Below are positions 25,570 through 33,875 of a stretch of 64,000 nt of DNA, in pieces. The stretch spans positions 303,390 through 367,389 of the forward strand of contig NZ_JACDUS010000004.1 of the NCBI RefSeq assembly GCF_013761005.1, read 5' to 3'. This stretch comes from Desulfosalsimonas propionicica (lineage in GTDB: Bacteria; Desulfobacterota; Desulfobacteria; Desulfobacterales; Desulfosalsimonadaceae). Position numbers and translations under genes: made by a program. How positions within the stretch are numbered: position 1 is the first letter of the stretch; each line of letters starts with the position of its first letter. A model generated the notes under the pieces. The model saw nothing but the letters and a program-made list of their open reading frames with translations, was not told the origin of the DNA and did not search any database.

Positions 25570-27957
25570 ATGATCGGCATCACTTCATACGGCGCATACA
25601 TACCCCGGCTTCGGCTTTCGCGTTCAGCCATCTACCAGGCCATGGGCTGGTTTGCCCCGGCCATTGTCATGGTGGCCCAGGGCGAGCGCTCCATGTGCAA
25701 CTGGGACGAAGACGCACTGACCATGTCCGTGGAAGCTTCCAGAAACGCCCTGCAGAAAGCGGACAAAGAAACTGTTGACGGGATTTATCTGGCATCCACC
25801 TCGTTTCCCTTTGCAGACCGGCAAAACGCCGGCATTGTATCCACCGCCTTAAATCTTCGCGAGGACATCACGTCTGCGGATTTCACCGCCGCCCAGAAGG
25901 CCGGGACCACGGCCCTGGCCACCGCTCTGGACGCGGCTGCGGGAAAAACGGACAAAACCCTGCTGATCACGGCCGCAGACTGCCGCCAGACCAAGCCCGG
26001 GGGTTTTTACGAGATGTGGTACGGAGACGGGGCGGCCTCCTTTGTGGTGGGCAGCAAAAACGTGATTGCCCAGTACCAGGGAAGTTATTGCGTATCCTGC
26101 GATTTTGTGGACCATTACCGGGGAGCACAGAACCGGTTCGATTATACCTGGGAGGAGCGCTGGGTAAGAGATGAGGGCTATTCAAAGATTATTCCCCAGG
26201 CTGTCAACGGGCTTTTAGAAAAGCTGAATCTGGGTATCGATGAAATCGACCGACTGGTCTATCCTTGCTATTTCAAGGCCGAGCACAAAAAAATCGCCCG
26301 AAAACTGGGGGCAGACCCGGAAAAGGTCATGGACAACATGCACGAAGTCTGCGGGGATACCGGTTCTGCCCACGCACTTTTGATGCTGGCCGCAGCCCTG
26401 GATGCCGCAGAGCCCGGTGAAAACATCGTGGTGGCCGGATTCGGCCAGGGAAGTGATGCCCTGTGCTTTACAGTCACAGAAGAAATCGCCCGGTTCAAAC
26501 AAACGCCCAGGGTTCAAAGCGTTTTGGACAACCGGGAATCTGTTGACAACTACCCCAAGTGGCTGGTGTTCCGGGATCTTCTGGAGCCGGAGATGGGCAT
26601 CCGGGCAGAAGCCCCCACCCAGACGGCCATGACCACCCTGTGGCGCAAACGCAAAATGATCCTTGGGCTGGTGGGCGGCAAATGCAGCAACTGCGAAACG
26701 CCCCAGTTTCCCAAAACCGAAGTGTGCGTCAATCCCGGATGCACAGCCCGCCACACCCAGCAGGATTACGAGTTTGCCGGCCAGCCCGCACGGGTCAAGA
26801 CGTTTACCGGTGATATGCTGGCGGTATCCTATGACCCGCCCCACATCTACGGCATGATTCAGTTTGACAACGGCGGCCGGTTCATGGCCGATTTCACCGA
26901 CTGCAAGCTATCTGAAGTCAAGGTGGGACTGCCCATGCAGATGGTGTTTCGCAAACGCACCCAGGACAAGGAGCGCGGTTTTGTCAACTACTTCTGGAAG
27001 GCCCGGCCCGTTGCCGGAGCAGTCGAAGAAATGGCGAAAATCCGTTTTGACGGCCAGGTGGCGGTGATCACCGGGGCCGGCGGAGGCCTGGGAAGGGCCT
27101 ATGCCCTGGAACTGGCATCCCGGGGCGCCAGTGTGGTGGTCAATGATCTGGGCGGTGCAAGAGACGGCACAGGCCGGGGCTCTGCTGCACCGGCCCAGCA
27201 GGTGGTGGATGAAATCACTGCGGCCGGCGGCCGGGCAGTTGCCAATTATGATAACGTGGCCACCGCCGAAAGCGGACAAAACATCATTGACTGCGCCCTT
27301 AAACATTACGGCCGGGTGGATATCGTGATCAACAACGCCGGAATCCTTCGGGACAAAAGCTTTACCAAGATGGAACCCGAAAACTGGAACGCAGTGCTGG
27401 CGGTTCACTTAAACGGCGCTTTCAACGTGAGCCGCCCGGCATTCGAGGTCATGCGCACCCAGGGCTACGGCCGGGTGATTATGACCACTTCGGCGGCCGG
27501 ACTATACGGCAACTTCGGCCAGGCCAATTATTCGGCCGCCAAAATGGCCCTGGTGGGCATGATGAACACCCTGAAACTGGAAGGGGCCAAATACGACATT
27601 TGCGTCAACACCATCGCCCCCCTGGCCGCATCCCGACTGACCGAAGACATTATGCCCCGGGAAATGCTCGACCGGATGAAGCCCGAACTGGTCACGCCCA
27701 TGGTGGTCTATCTGGCAAGCGATCAGTGCCGGGAATCGGGTCGTATCTACAATGCCGGCATGGGCTATTTCAACCGGGCCGCCATTCTCACCGGCAAAGG
27801 CGCCAGGCTGGGCAGCGGCGAAAACCCGCCCACCCCCGAAGAGGTGGCTGAAAACTTTGAACAAATCATGGACATGACCGGAGCAGAGCCCATTGATGAC
27901 GCCAATGCCGCTTTGTTTGCATTGATGTCACCACAGGAAGCCAAAACAGCACCCTGA
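25570..27957 (+). CDS. HMG-CoA-synthase-like / DUF35 / SDR fusion protein
   Basis: The 795-residue chain has three parts. Residues 1-350 have the thiolase-like fold of archaeal-type HMG-CoA synthase. Residues about 360-480 form a DUF35 module: a zinc ribbon (C372, C375, C386, C391) plus an OB-like fold, known in archaeal acyl-CoA condensing complexes. Residues 489-760 are a short-chain dehydrogenase (GAGGGLG, S641, Y654, K658). At the place of the synthase nucleophile the archaeal pattern ACKAGT is AQKAGT here (Q109), so the Cys is missing; the later CGDTGS and GFGQGSDAL segments remain. The protein probably acts on beta-keto or 3-hydroxy acyl-CoA and docks the next-door thiolase, but its reaction is not clear. 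GGAGTG precedes the ATG. Confidence 0.85.
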   Translation: MIGITSYGAYIPRLRLSRSAIYQAMGWFAPAIVMVAQGERSMCNWDEDALTMSVEASRNALQKADKETVDGIYLASTSFPFADRQNAGIVSTALNLREDITSADFTAAQKAGTTALATALDAAAGKTDKTLLITAADCRQTKPGGFYEMWYGDGAASFVVGSKNVIAQYQGSYCVSCDFVDHYRGAQNRFDYTWEERWVRDEGYSKIIPQAVNGLLEKLNLGIDEIDRLVYPCYFKAEHKKIARKLGADPEKVMDNMHEVCGDTGSAHALLMLAAALDAAEPGENIVVAGFGQGSDALCFTVTEEIARFKQTPRVQSVLDNRESVDNYPKWLVFRDLLEPEMGIRAEAPTQTAMTTLWRKRKMILGLVGGKCSNCETPQFPKTEVCVNPGCTARHTQQDYEFAGQPARVKTFTGDMLAVSYDPPHIYGMIQFDNGGRFMADFTDCKLSEVKVGLPMQMVFRKRTQDKERGFVNYFWKARPVAGAVEEMAKIRFDGQVAVITGAGGGLGRAYALELASRGASVVVNDLGGARDGTGRGSAAPAQQVVDEITAAGGRAVANYDNVATAESGQNIIDCALKHYGRVDIVINNAGILRDKSFTKMEPENWNAVLAVHLNGAFNVSRPAFEVMRTQGYGRVIMTTSAAGLYGNFGQANYSAAKMALVGMMNTLKLEGAKYDICVNTIAPLAASRLTEDIMPREMLDRMKPELVTPMVVYLASDQCRESGRIYNAGMGYFNRAAILTGKGARLGSGENPPTPEEVAENFEQIMDMTGAEPIDDANAALFALMSPQEAKTAP

Positions 27958-28042
27958 AAAACGATCCGTTTCGATTTGATCAATCCGAAAACCCGCAACA
28001 AAGAATTTTCGGAACAGCATAGGATAAATGAGGAGGCAGAAT

Positions 28043-29251
28043 ATGGCAACAGGCATAAGGGATAAAGTGGCAATCATCGGCATGGGATGCACCCGTTTCG
28101 GGGAAAGATGGGATGTGGGCGCAGAAGAACTCATGCTTGAAGCCTTTGAAGAGGGACTGACCGATGCCGGCATTGCACCGGCAGATATCCAGGCCGCATG
28201 GTTTGGCACGTGCATGGATGAAGTCAACGTGGGCAAAACCGCCATGCCCCTGGCCACCACTCTCAGGCTGCCCATGATTCCGGTCACCCGGGTGGAAAAT
28301 TACTGCGCCACCGGCACCGAGGCTTTCAGGGGGGCTTGTTATGCAGTGGCATCCGGGGCATATGACATCTGCCTGGCCCTGGGTGTGGAAAAACTCAAGG
28401 ATACCGGCTACGGCGGACTGCCTGCAGGCGGCTCCAACACCGGCTCGCTCATGTGGCAATGGTGGCCGAATTTGACCGCCCCGGGCTCTTTTGCCCAGCT
28501 GGCCAGCGCCTATGCCGCCAAGTACCGGATCCCGGACGCGGATCTGAAACGGGCCATGGCCCACGTATCGGCCAAAAGCCATGAAAACGGGGCTCTGAAC
28601 CCCAAGGCGCATCTGCAAAAAAAAGTCTCCGAGGACCAGGTCATGGCCGCCCCGATTGTGGCTCATCCCCTGGGTTTGTTTGACTGCTGCGGGGTCAGCG
28701 ACGGGTCGGCCTGCGCCATTGTCACGACCCCGGAAATCGCACAAAAGATGGGGAAAAAGGATTTTGTATCTGTCAAAGCCCTGCAGCTGGCCCTGAGCAG
28801 CGGCGAGGAAATCGGTTTTAACGACTGGGACGGGGATCATTTCATGACCACTGCAAAGTGCAGCACTGAGGCCTACAAGGAGGCCGGCATTGACAACCCC
28901 AGAGAGGAAATCAGCATGATGGAACTCCATGACTGCTTTTCCATCACAGAGCTGGTCACCTACGAGGATCTGCACATCTCCCAGCGCGGAAGGGCTGTCC
29001 ACGACATCATGGACGGATTCTACGACCGCGGCGGCCAGGTGCCCTGCCAGATCGACGGGGGACTGAAATGCTTCGGCCATCCCATAGGTGCATCCGGGCT
29101 GCGGATGCTCTACGAGATGTATCTCCAGTTCCATGGACGGGCCGGGGAACGTCAGATCCAAAACCCGCAGCTGGGAATGACCCACAACCTGGGCGGTTTT
29201 CCGTTCCAGAACATCTGCAGCATCGCCATTGTGGGAAAATACAAGGGATAG
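28043..29251 (+). CDS. Thiolase / SCPx-type acetyl-CoA acyltransferase
   Basis: This 402-residue protein has the thiolase-like fold of the SCPx group. The first catalytic Cys is in RVENYCATGTEAFRG, His is in LKCFGHPIGASG, and the HDCFSITELV segment is characteristic of the lipid-transfer-protein-like thiolases. It would cleave 3-ketoacyl-CoA to acetyl-CoA (or propionyl-CoA for methyl-branched substrates). ATG 28043 is chosen because GAGGAGGC lies seven bases upstream; an in-frame ATG at 28028 has none. It is the third gene of the plus-strand cluster and the likely partner of the DUF35 module in the preceding fusion, as thiolase-DUF35 complexes are known in archaea and in benzylsuccinate degradation (BbsAB). 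Confidence 0.88.
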   Translation: MATGIRDKVAIIGMGCTRFGERWDVGAEELMLEAFEEGLTDAGIAPADIQAAWFGTCMDEVNVGKTAMPLATTLRLPMIPVTRVENYCATGTEAFRGACYAVASGAYDICLALGVEKLKDTGYGGLPAGGSNTGSLMWQWWPNLTAPGSFAQLASAYAAKYRIPDADLKRAMAHVSAKSHENGALNPKAHLQKKVSEDQVMAAPIVAHPLGLFDCCGVSDGSACAIVTTPEIAQKMGKKDFVSVKALQLALSSGEEIGFNDWDGDHFMTTAKCSTEAYKEAGIDNPREEISMMELHDCFSITELVTYEDLHISQRGRAVHDIMDGFYDRGGQVPCQIDGGLKCFGHPIGASGLRMLYEMYLQFHGRAGERQIQNPQLGMTHNLGGFPFQNICSIAIVGKYKG

Positions 29252-29330
29252 GTGCAGAAGACGGAGGTTGGAATACAGAGGGCAGAGGGCGGAAGGCAGA
29301 AGACAGAGGACAGATATCAGGACGTCGGGA
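29252..29330. repeat. Purine-rich low-complexity tract
   Basis: Directly after the thiolase stop, about 60 bases consist almost only of A and G arranged as GCAGAAGAC/GGAGG-like units (AGAGGGCAGAGGGCGGAAGG, then CAGAAGACAGAGGACAG). It looks like slipped-strand or microsatellite growth. It overlaps the end of the small cysteine-cluster gene on the other strand. Confidence 0.6.
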
Positions 29331-29607
29331 CCGGGAAAATATCGGCCATGAATGTGAAGGTGTCAAACCCATCGCAGAAAAATGCCCGGCAGGCTTGAGG
29401 CCGCCGGCTGTAGACCGTGCACCTGCCTGAAGCCTCCAGGCACGGGCAGGCCAGAACCGTCCGTTTTTCACCAATCTGCAGGGGCATCCGGAATCCGGTT
29501 TCCGGGTGCCGGCCGCAGCAGACATACACCTTTTCCTCCATGTCGCAGGCTTCACAGGGATTTGTCATTGCCCGCCACAGCCGCCGGAAGCGTTTGTATC
29601 CACCCAC
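29317..29607 (-). CDS. YkgJ-like cysteine-cluster protein
   Basis: The 96-residue frame contains the CxxC..CC..CxC..C..C..C pattern of the YkgJ family (CEAC, VCCG, CPCL, GRCTVYSRRPQACRAFFC), proteins thought to bind zinc or an iron-sulfur cluster. A GTG is the first start (29607); an ATG at residue 14 (MTNPCEACD) is also possible. It runs against the thiolase operon. Translation would end beside the purine-rich tract. Function is unknown, and the frame has no clear ribosome binding site. Confidence 0.6.
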   Translation of the reverse strand: MGGYKRFRRLWRAMTNPCEACDMEEKVYVCCGRHPETGFRMPLQIGEKRTVLACPCLEASGRCTVYSRRPQACRAFFCDGFDTFTFMADIFPVPTS

Positions 29608-29684
29608 ATAAAAAGAAAAACAATCTTGTCATAAAACCCAGATTACGTTAGGATTGCAAAAAAACCTGACAACAAGGATGGCCT

Positions 29685-30017
29685 ATGCTCAAGCACACAC
29701 TGTCAAAACTTGAGGAGAAAATCAAGACTTCCGGAAACATCCCGGAAAACAAAAAACAGGAATACTACGAACTGCTCAGCCGCTTAAACGAAGAGATCAC
29801 AGACCTGGCTGAAACCGACCTGCAGCGGGCCGAAAGCATCAAAAAATTCACCAAGGCCTCGGCCCACGAAGCCACCCGCGAAGAGCTGGACCCCAATCTG
29901 CTGGAGACCTCCATCCAGGGACTGCGCCAATCAGTCCGGGATTTTCGCACATCCCATCCCAGGCTTGTGGACACGGTAAACGATATCTGTATTTTTCTGT
30001 CCAAGCTCGGCATTTAA
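29685..30017 (+). CDS. DUF4404-like small helical protein
   Basis: This 110-residue, highly charged and helical protein has no membrane segment or cysteine. The end FRTSHPRLVDTVNDICIFLS followed by KLGI matches the C-terminal signature of DUF4404 (a HPxL near the end and LSxLGI). The family has no known function. AACAAGGATGG lies upstream of the ATG. It is followed after 65 bases by the lipase-like gene, in the same direction, but is probably a separate unit. Confidence 0.7.
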   Translation: MLKHTLSKLEEKIKTSGNIPENKKQEYYELLSRLNEEITDLAETDLQRAESIKKFTKASAHEATREELDPNLLETSIQGLRQSVRDFRTSHPRLVDTVNDICIFLSKLGI

Positions 30018-30082
30018 ACAATGCCGTCTTTGAGGCTGTCATTTATTGCAATGCGAACAACCCTCAAAAAAAGGACGCAGTC

Positions 30083-30940
30083 ATGTCAGCTTCCCCTTCA
30101 CAATCAACCGAAACGATGATTGCCAAAGACGGCACCCCGTTGTTTATCCGGCACTTTCCGGCCGGCTCTGACCCGCGCGCATACATGGTCATCGTCCACG
30201 GTCTGTGCGAACATTCGGGCCGGTATGAACAAATGGCGAAATTTTTGAACGAAAGAGGCATCCGGGTTGTTGCCCATGACCAGCGGGGACACGGGCAAAG
30301 CGGCGGGTCGCGGGGTCATGTGAGGGACTTTGATCTCCTGACAGACGACCTGATGCAGGTGATCCAAAAATGCCGGCAGCAGATGGATGAAAATCTGCCC
30401 ATGCTGATTCTGGGCCACAGCATGGGCGGCCTTGTGGTGCTGCGCTTTGCACAGCGTTTTGGCGACACTGTCAGCGGGGTGATCGCATCATCTCCCGCCC
30501 TGGCCCCGGCGATTTCCATTCCCCCGGTAAAAGCCGCCCTTGGCCGGCTTATGTCGCGCATCCGGCCGCAGCTCACCTTTGACAACCAGCTGACGCCCGA
30601 ACATATCAGCCACGACGATTCGGTGGTCCAGGCCTATATCAGCGACCCTCTGGTCCTTGACCGGGTCAGCGCCCGTTTGTTTATGGAAATCACCAAAACA
30701 ATGGAGCGGACAAATCAGGATGCGCCCCTGCTGAGCGTCCCCCTGCTGCTGCAGGCCGCAGGCGATGACCGCCTGGTGGATCCCGGCGCTTCCCGCAAAT
30801 TTTTCGAACATATCGGAGCTTCGGACAAAACCCTGCATGTATATCCAGGCCTGTTTCATGAAATCTACAATGAAGAGCCGTCCCGGCGGCAGCAGGTTTT
30901 AACGGATCTTGAAGCCTGGCTTGAAAGCCATGTCCGTTGA
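30083..30940 (+). CDS. Alpha/beta hydrolase, monoacylglycerol lipase type
   Basis: The nucleophile elbow GHSMGG, the oxyanion strand VHGLCEHSGRY and the catalytic acid/His region (GDDRLVDP, then PGLFHEIYNE) are those of the lysophospholipase/monoacylglycerol lipase group (Hydrolase_4). The protein is 285 residues, cytosolic, without a signal peptide. It would release fatty acid from monoacylglycerol or lysolipid, feeding the beta-oxidation genes and glpD nearby. AAAGGACGC precedes the ATG. The next gene starts 10 bases downstream. Confidence 0.85.
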   Translation: MSASPSQSTETMIAKDGTPLFIRHFPAGSDPRAYMVIVHGLCEHSGRYEQMAKFLNERGIRVVAHDQRGHGQSGGSRGHVRDFDLLTDDLMQVIQKCRQQMDENLPMLILGHSMGGLVVLRFAQRFGDTVSGVIASSPALAPAISIPPVKAALGRLMSRIRPQLTFDNQLTPEHISHDDSVVQAYISDPLVLDRVSARLFMEITKTMERTNQDAPLLSVPLLLQAAGDDRLVDPGASRKFFEHIGASDKTLHVYPGLFHEIYNEEPSRRQQVLTDLEAWLESHVR

Positions 30941-30950
30941 GAGGCCTTCA

Positions 30951-32015
30951 ATGATCCGGAGTATGCGGGACTGGCTTCACCGGAAATTTTCCGATCCCCA
31001 GGTGGTGATCCTCTGGGCAATGCTGCTGGGCGGATTTCTGCTGGTGATTCTGTTGGGCCGGATGCTGCAGCCGGTGTTTGTGGGCCTGATCATCGCCTAC
31101 CTGCTCGAAGGCATCGTATCCCGGCTCGAAACCTGCCGCATTCCCAGGGCCATTGCCGTTACCCTGGCTTTTGCCCTTTTTATGATCTGTTTTCTTGCCC
31201 TGATCATTGGGCTGCTGCCCCTGCTTTCCAGGCAGATCGCTCAATTGATCCAGGAACTGCCCGCCCTGATCACAAACGGCCAACAACAGCTCATGCAGCT
31301 TCCGGAACGCTACCCTGAACTGGTCTCGGAAGATCAGATCAAACAGGTGATCAATTTTTTAAAAACCGAGCTCACGCGCCTGGGCCAGAGTGCGGTGGTT
31401 TTTTCAGTGGCCTCAGTGCGAAACCTGATCACCATTCTGGTCTATCTTGTGCTCGTTCCCCTGCTGGTCCTGTTTTTCCTCAAGGACAAGGACAGAATCA
31501 TTTCCTGGTTTCAAAAGTTTCTGCCCAAAAACAAGGACCTGGCCACAGAAGTATGGCAGGAGGTCAACGATCAGGTGGCCAATTTTGTCCGGGGCAAAAT
31601 CTGGGAAATCATTATCGTCTGGACGGTGAGCTATGCCACCTTTACCCTCCTGGAGCTCAATTTTGCCATGCTGGTGTCTTTGTTTATCGGCCTGTCCGTG
31701 CTGATCCCCTATATCGGGGCCACGGTGATGACCATCCCGGTGGTGCTGCTGGCCTTTTTCCAGTGGGGCATCAGCCCGGAATTTACCTACACCGTAATCG
31801 CATACGGCATCATCCAGCTCATTGACGGCAACATCCTGGTGCCGCTGCTGCTGTCCGGGGTGGTCAACCTCCATCCGGTGGCCATTATCGTGGCCATTCT
31901 GGTTTTCGGGGGATTGTGGGGCTTCTGGGGACTGTTTCTGGCCATCCCCCTGGCCACACTGGTCCATGCGGTCATCAAAACCTGGTTTTCAAAAAAATCG
32001 GAAAAAACCGGATAA
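30951..32015 (+). CDS. AI-2E/PerM family membrane transporter
   Basis: The 354-residue membrane protein has the two-part topology of the AI-2E family: two or three N-terminal helices (with LLGRMLQPVFVGLIIAYLLE), a long soluble loop of mostly helix, and a cluster of C-terminal helices ending in the region GLWGFWGLFLAIPLAT. The family includes exporters of autoinducer-2 and other permeases; the substrate is not readable here. ATG 30951 is preferred to an ATG at 30930 since GAGAGG lies just before it. It is spaced 10 bases from the lipase-like gene and 30 bases from thyX, so is likely in the same transcript as both. Confidence 0.88.
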   Translation: MIRSMRDWLHRKFSDPQVVILWAMLLGGFLLVILLGRMLQPVFVGLIIAYLLEGIVSRLETCRIPRAIAVTLAFALFMICFLALIIGLLPLLSRQIAQLIQELPALITNGQQQLMQLPERYPELVSEDQIKQVINFLKTELTRLGQSAVVFSVASVRNLITILVYLVLVPLLVLFFLKDKDRIISWFQKFLPKNKDLATEVWQEVNDQVANFVRGKIWEIIIVWTVSYATFTLLELNFAMLVSLFIGLSVLIPYIGATVMTIPVVLLAFFQWGISPEFTYTVIAYGIIQLIDGNILVPLLLSGVVNLHPVAIIVAILVFGGLWGFWGLFLAIPLATLVHAVIKTWFSKKSEKTG

Positions 32016-32045
32016 ATTCTTTACCAAGCAACACAGGAGGCTATC

Positions 32046-32849
32046 ATGCGGGAAATTGACATACCCAGGGTCTACCTGGTGGCCAAAACCACCCTGGTAT
32101 CTGAAGGGTTAAACGCGTATCTAAAAGATATCGGCAGCCCGGACTGGCAAACCGACGACAATGCCGCAGACGGGGAAAACCTGATCGAGGCTGCCGGCCG
32201 GATGTGCTATCGCTCCTGGCAGCCCTGGGACCCGGCCAAGCCCGAGGCCTCCAACCCAAATGTCGGCCGGGTGCGCCGGGGCAATGACCGGTATCTGGCC
32301 AACGTGCTCAAAAGCGGCCATGGATCCGTTCTGGAACACGTGAACGCCACATTTATCTGCAAAGACGTCTCGCGGGTATTTACCCATGAACTGGTCCGCC
32401 ACCGCGCCGGCATGGCCTATTCCCAGGAAAGCCTCAGATACGTACGTTTGGATGATCTTCCGGTGTGGATCCCCGATTCTGCCAAATCCAAGCCGGAGGC
32501 AGAAAAAAAATTCCGGGAGGTGGTGGATTTTCTGGAAAACACCCAAAAGGAGCTGGCCGATATCTTCGGCATTGCCGACATGGACGATTTTACCTCCAAA
32601 AAAATGCTCACCTCCATGTTCCGCCGCCTTGCACCCATCGGCATCGGCACCACCATTATGGTTACCGGCAACCTGCGGGCCTGGCGCCACATCATTTCCA
32701 TGCGAACGTCCGCGCATGCAGAAGAGGAAATCCGGCTGGTGGGCGATCAGATTGCCAGGATCTGCAAAAAGGAATTTCCCAACGTGTTCCAGGACATGTT
32801 TCAGGACGAGCAAACCGGGGCCTGGGGATTTGATCACACCAAGGTATAG
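32046..32849 (+). CDS. thyX: Flavin-dependent thymidylate synthase ThyX
   Basis: ThyX makes dTMP from dUMP using FAD, NADPH and methylenetetrahydrofolate. The signature is RHRAGMAYSQES at 118-129, the RHR-x7/8-S motif. The later RAWRHIISMRTSAHAEEEIR is a second FAD/dUMP-binding segment. The C-terminal end is normal for the long type (267 residues). AGGAGGCTATC precedes the ATG. Use of ThyX is common in anaerobes without classical ThyA; none is visible in this window. A zinc dehydrogenase gene follows 12 bases on. Confidence 0.95.
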   Translation: MREIDIPRVYLVAKTTLVSEGLNAYLKDIGSPDWQTDDNAADGENLIEAAGRMCYRSWQPWDPAKPEASNPNVGRVRRGNDRYLANVLKSGHGSVLEHVNATFICKDVSRVFTHELVRHRAGMAYSQESLRYVRLDDLPVWIPDSAKSKPEAEKKFREVVDFLENTQKELADIFGIADMDDFTSKKMLTSMFRRLAPIGIGTTIMVTGNLRAWRHIISMRTSAHAEEEIRLVGDQIARICKKEFPNVFQDMFQDEQTGAWGFDHTKV

Positions 32850-32861
32850 CCGGATGTGCCG

Positions 32862-33875
32862 ATGAAAACCATGAAAGCCATCCGGTTTAAAAACCGGCAG
32901 GTGATCACCGAAGAAGCCCCCCTGCCGGAAATCAGTGAAAACGAGGCCCTGGTGAAGGTTTCCATGGCCGGCATCTGCGGCACGGACACGGAAATATTTG
33001 AGGGCTATGCCCGATTTTCCGGAATTGCCGGCCACGAGATGGCCGGGGTGGTATGCCGGGCCCCGGGGCAACCGGGGCTGGAAGGCAAGGCAGTGACCGC
33101 GGATATCAACTGCGGCTGCGGCGTATGTCCATGGTGTACCGCCGGCGATCCCCGCCATTGCCAAAACCGGGAGGTCATTGGAATCCGGGGCAGAAACGGC
33201 GCCTTTGCCGAATACTGTGCCGTGCCCGCAAAAAACCTGCACGAGATCCCTCAGGGGCTGGGCACGGAGCAGGCCGTATTTGCCGAGCCACTGGCTGCGG
33301 CACTGGAAATCACCCAGCAGGTCCATGTTGTCAACACGGACAAAATCGCAATTCTGGGCGACGGCAAAATGGGCCTGCTTTCAGCAATGGCCCTTGTCCA
33401 TGCAAGCCGGCGGGTCACGCTCATCGGCCGCCATGCCCGGAAACTCGCCATTGCAGAGTCCGCCGGCATTGCCACGGTGCAGACCGCCGCAGAAGAGCCG
33501 GCCCAGGCGCTCAGAAGCCGGATGGGGCTGTTTGATCTGGTGGTGGATGCCACGGGCGCTGCTGAAGGCATCCAAACCGCTCTTTGCCTGGTGCGGCCAG
33601 AAGGCACGGTTGTTGTGAAAACCACGTCCCGCAATCCTTCCCGGATTGACCTTTCCACGGTCGTGGTCGATGAAATCCGCATCCTGGGCTCAAGATGCGG
33701 AGACATTGCTCTGGCCCTGCGCTGTCTGGAGCGCGGCTGGGTTGATGTCAGCGCCCTGGTTGAAAAAATCTATCCGTTTTACCGGTTTGAACAGGCCTTT
33801 GCCCATGCCCGGCAAAAGGGCAGTCTCAAAATCCTGGTGGATTTTGAGAAAAAAACCGGCCAGGGCGGTTACTGA
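32862..33875 (+). CDS. Zinc-dependent MDR-family alcohol dehydrogenase
   Basis: The catalytic zinc ligands C (in GICGTDTE), H and E (in AGHEMAGVV) and the four structural-zinc cysteines (CGCGVCPWCTAGDPRHC) are all present. The nucleotide-binding fold has GDGKMGL in place of a typical GxGxxG; the loop (HASRRVTLIGRHARKL) suggests NAD(P). It oxidises an alcohol or polyol; relatives include threonine and sorbitol dehydrogenases and a bacteriochlorophyllide enzyme. Three starts are possible (GTG 32856, ATG 32862, ATG 32871). Its 3' end overlaps the convergent AsmA gene by seven bases. Confidence 0.85.
   Translation: MKTMKAIRFKNRQVITEEAPLPEISENEALVKVSMAGICGTDTEIFEGYARFSGIAGHEMAGVVCRAPGQPGLEGKAVTADINCGCGVCPWCTAGDPRHCQNREVIGIRGRNGAFAEYCAVPAKNLHEIPQGLGTEQAVFAEPLAAALEITQQVHVVNTDKIAILGDGKMGLLSAMALVHASRRVTLIGRHARKLAIAESAGIATVQTAAEEPAQALRSRMGLFDLVVDATGAAEGIQTALCLVRPEGTVVVKTTSRNPSRIDLSTVVVDEIRILGSRCGDIALALRCLERGWVDVSALVEKIYPFYRFEQAFAHARQKGSLKILVDFEKKTGQGGY

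Noticed and set aside
27980..29185. Long minus-strand frame opposite the thiolase gene
   Set aside because: A shadow of a GC-rich gene; the plus-strand thiolase has clear catalytic motifs and a ribosome binding site.
32121..33326. A ~400-residue minus-strand frame opposite thyX and the zinc dehydrogenase
   Set aside because: It covers two well-supported genes and shows no domain of its own.
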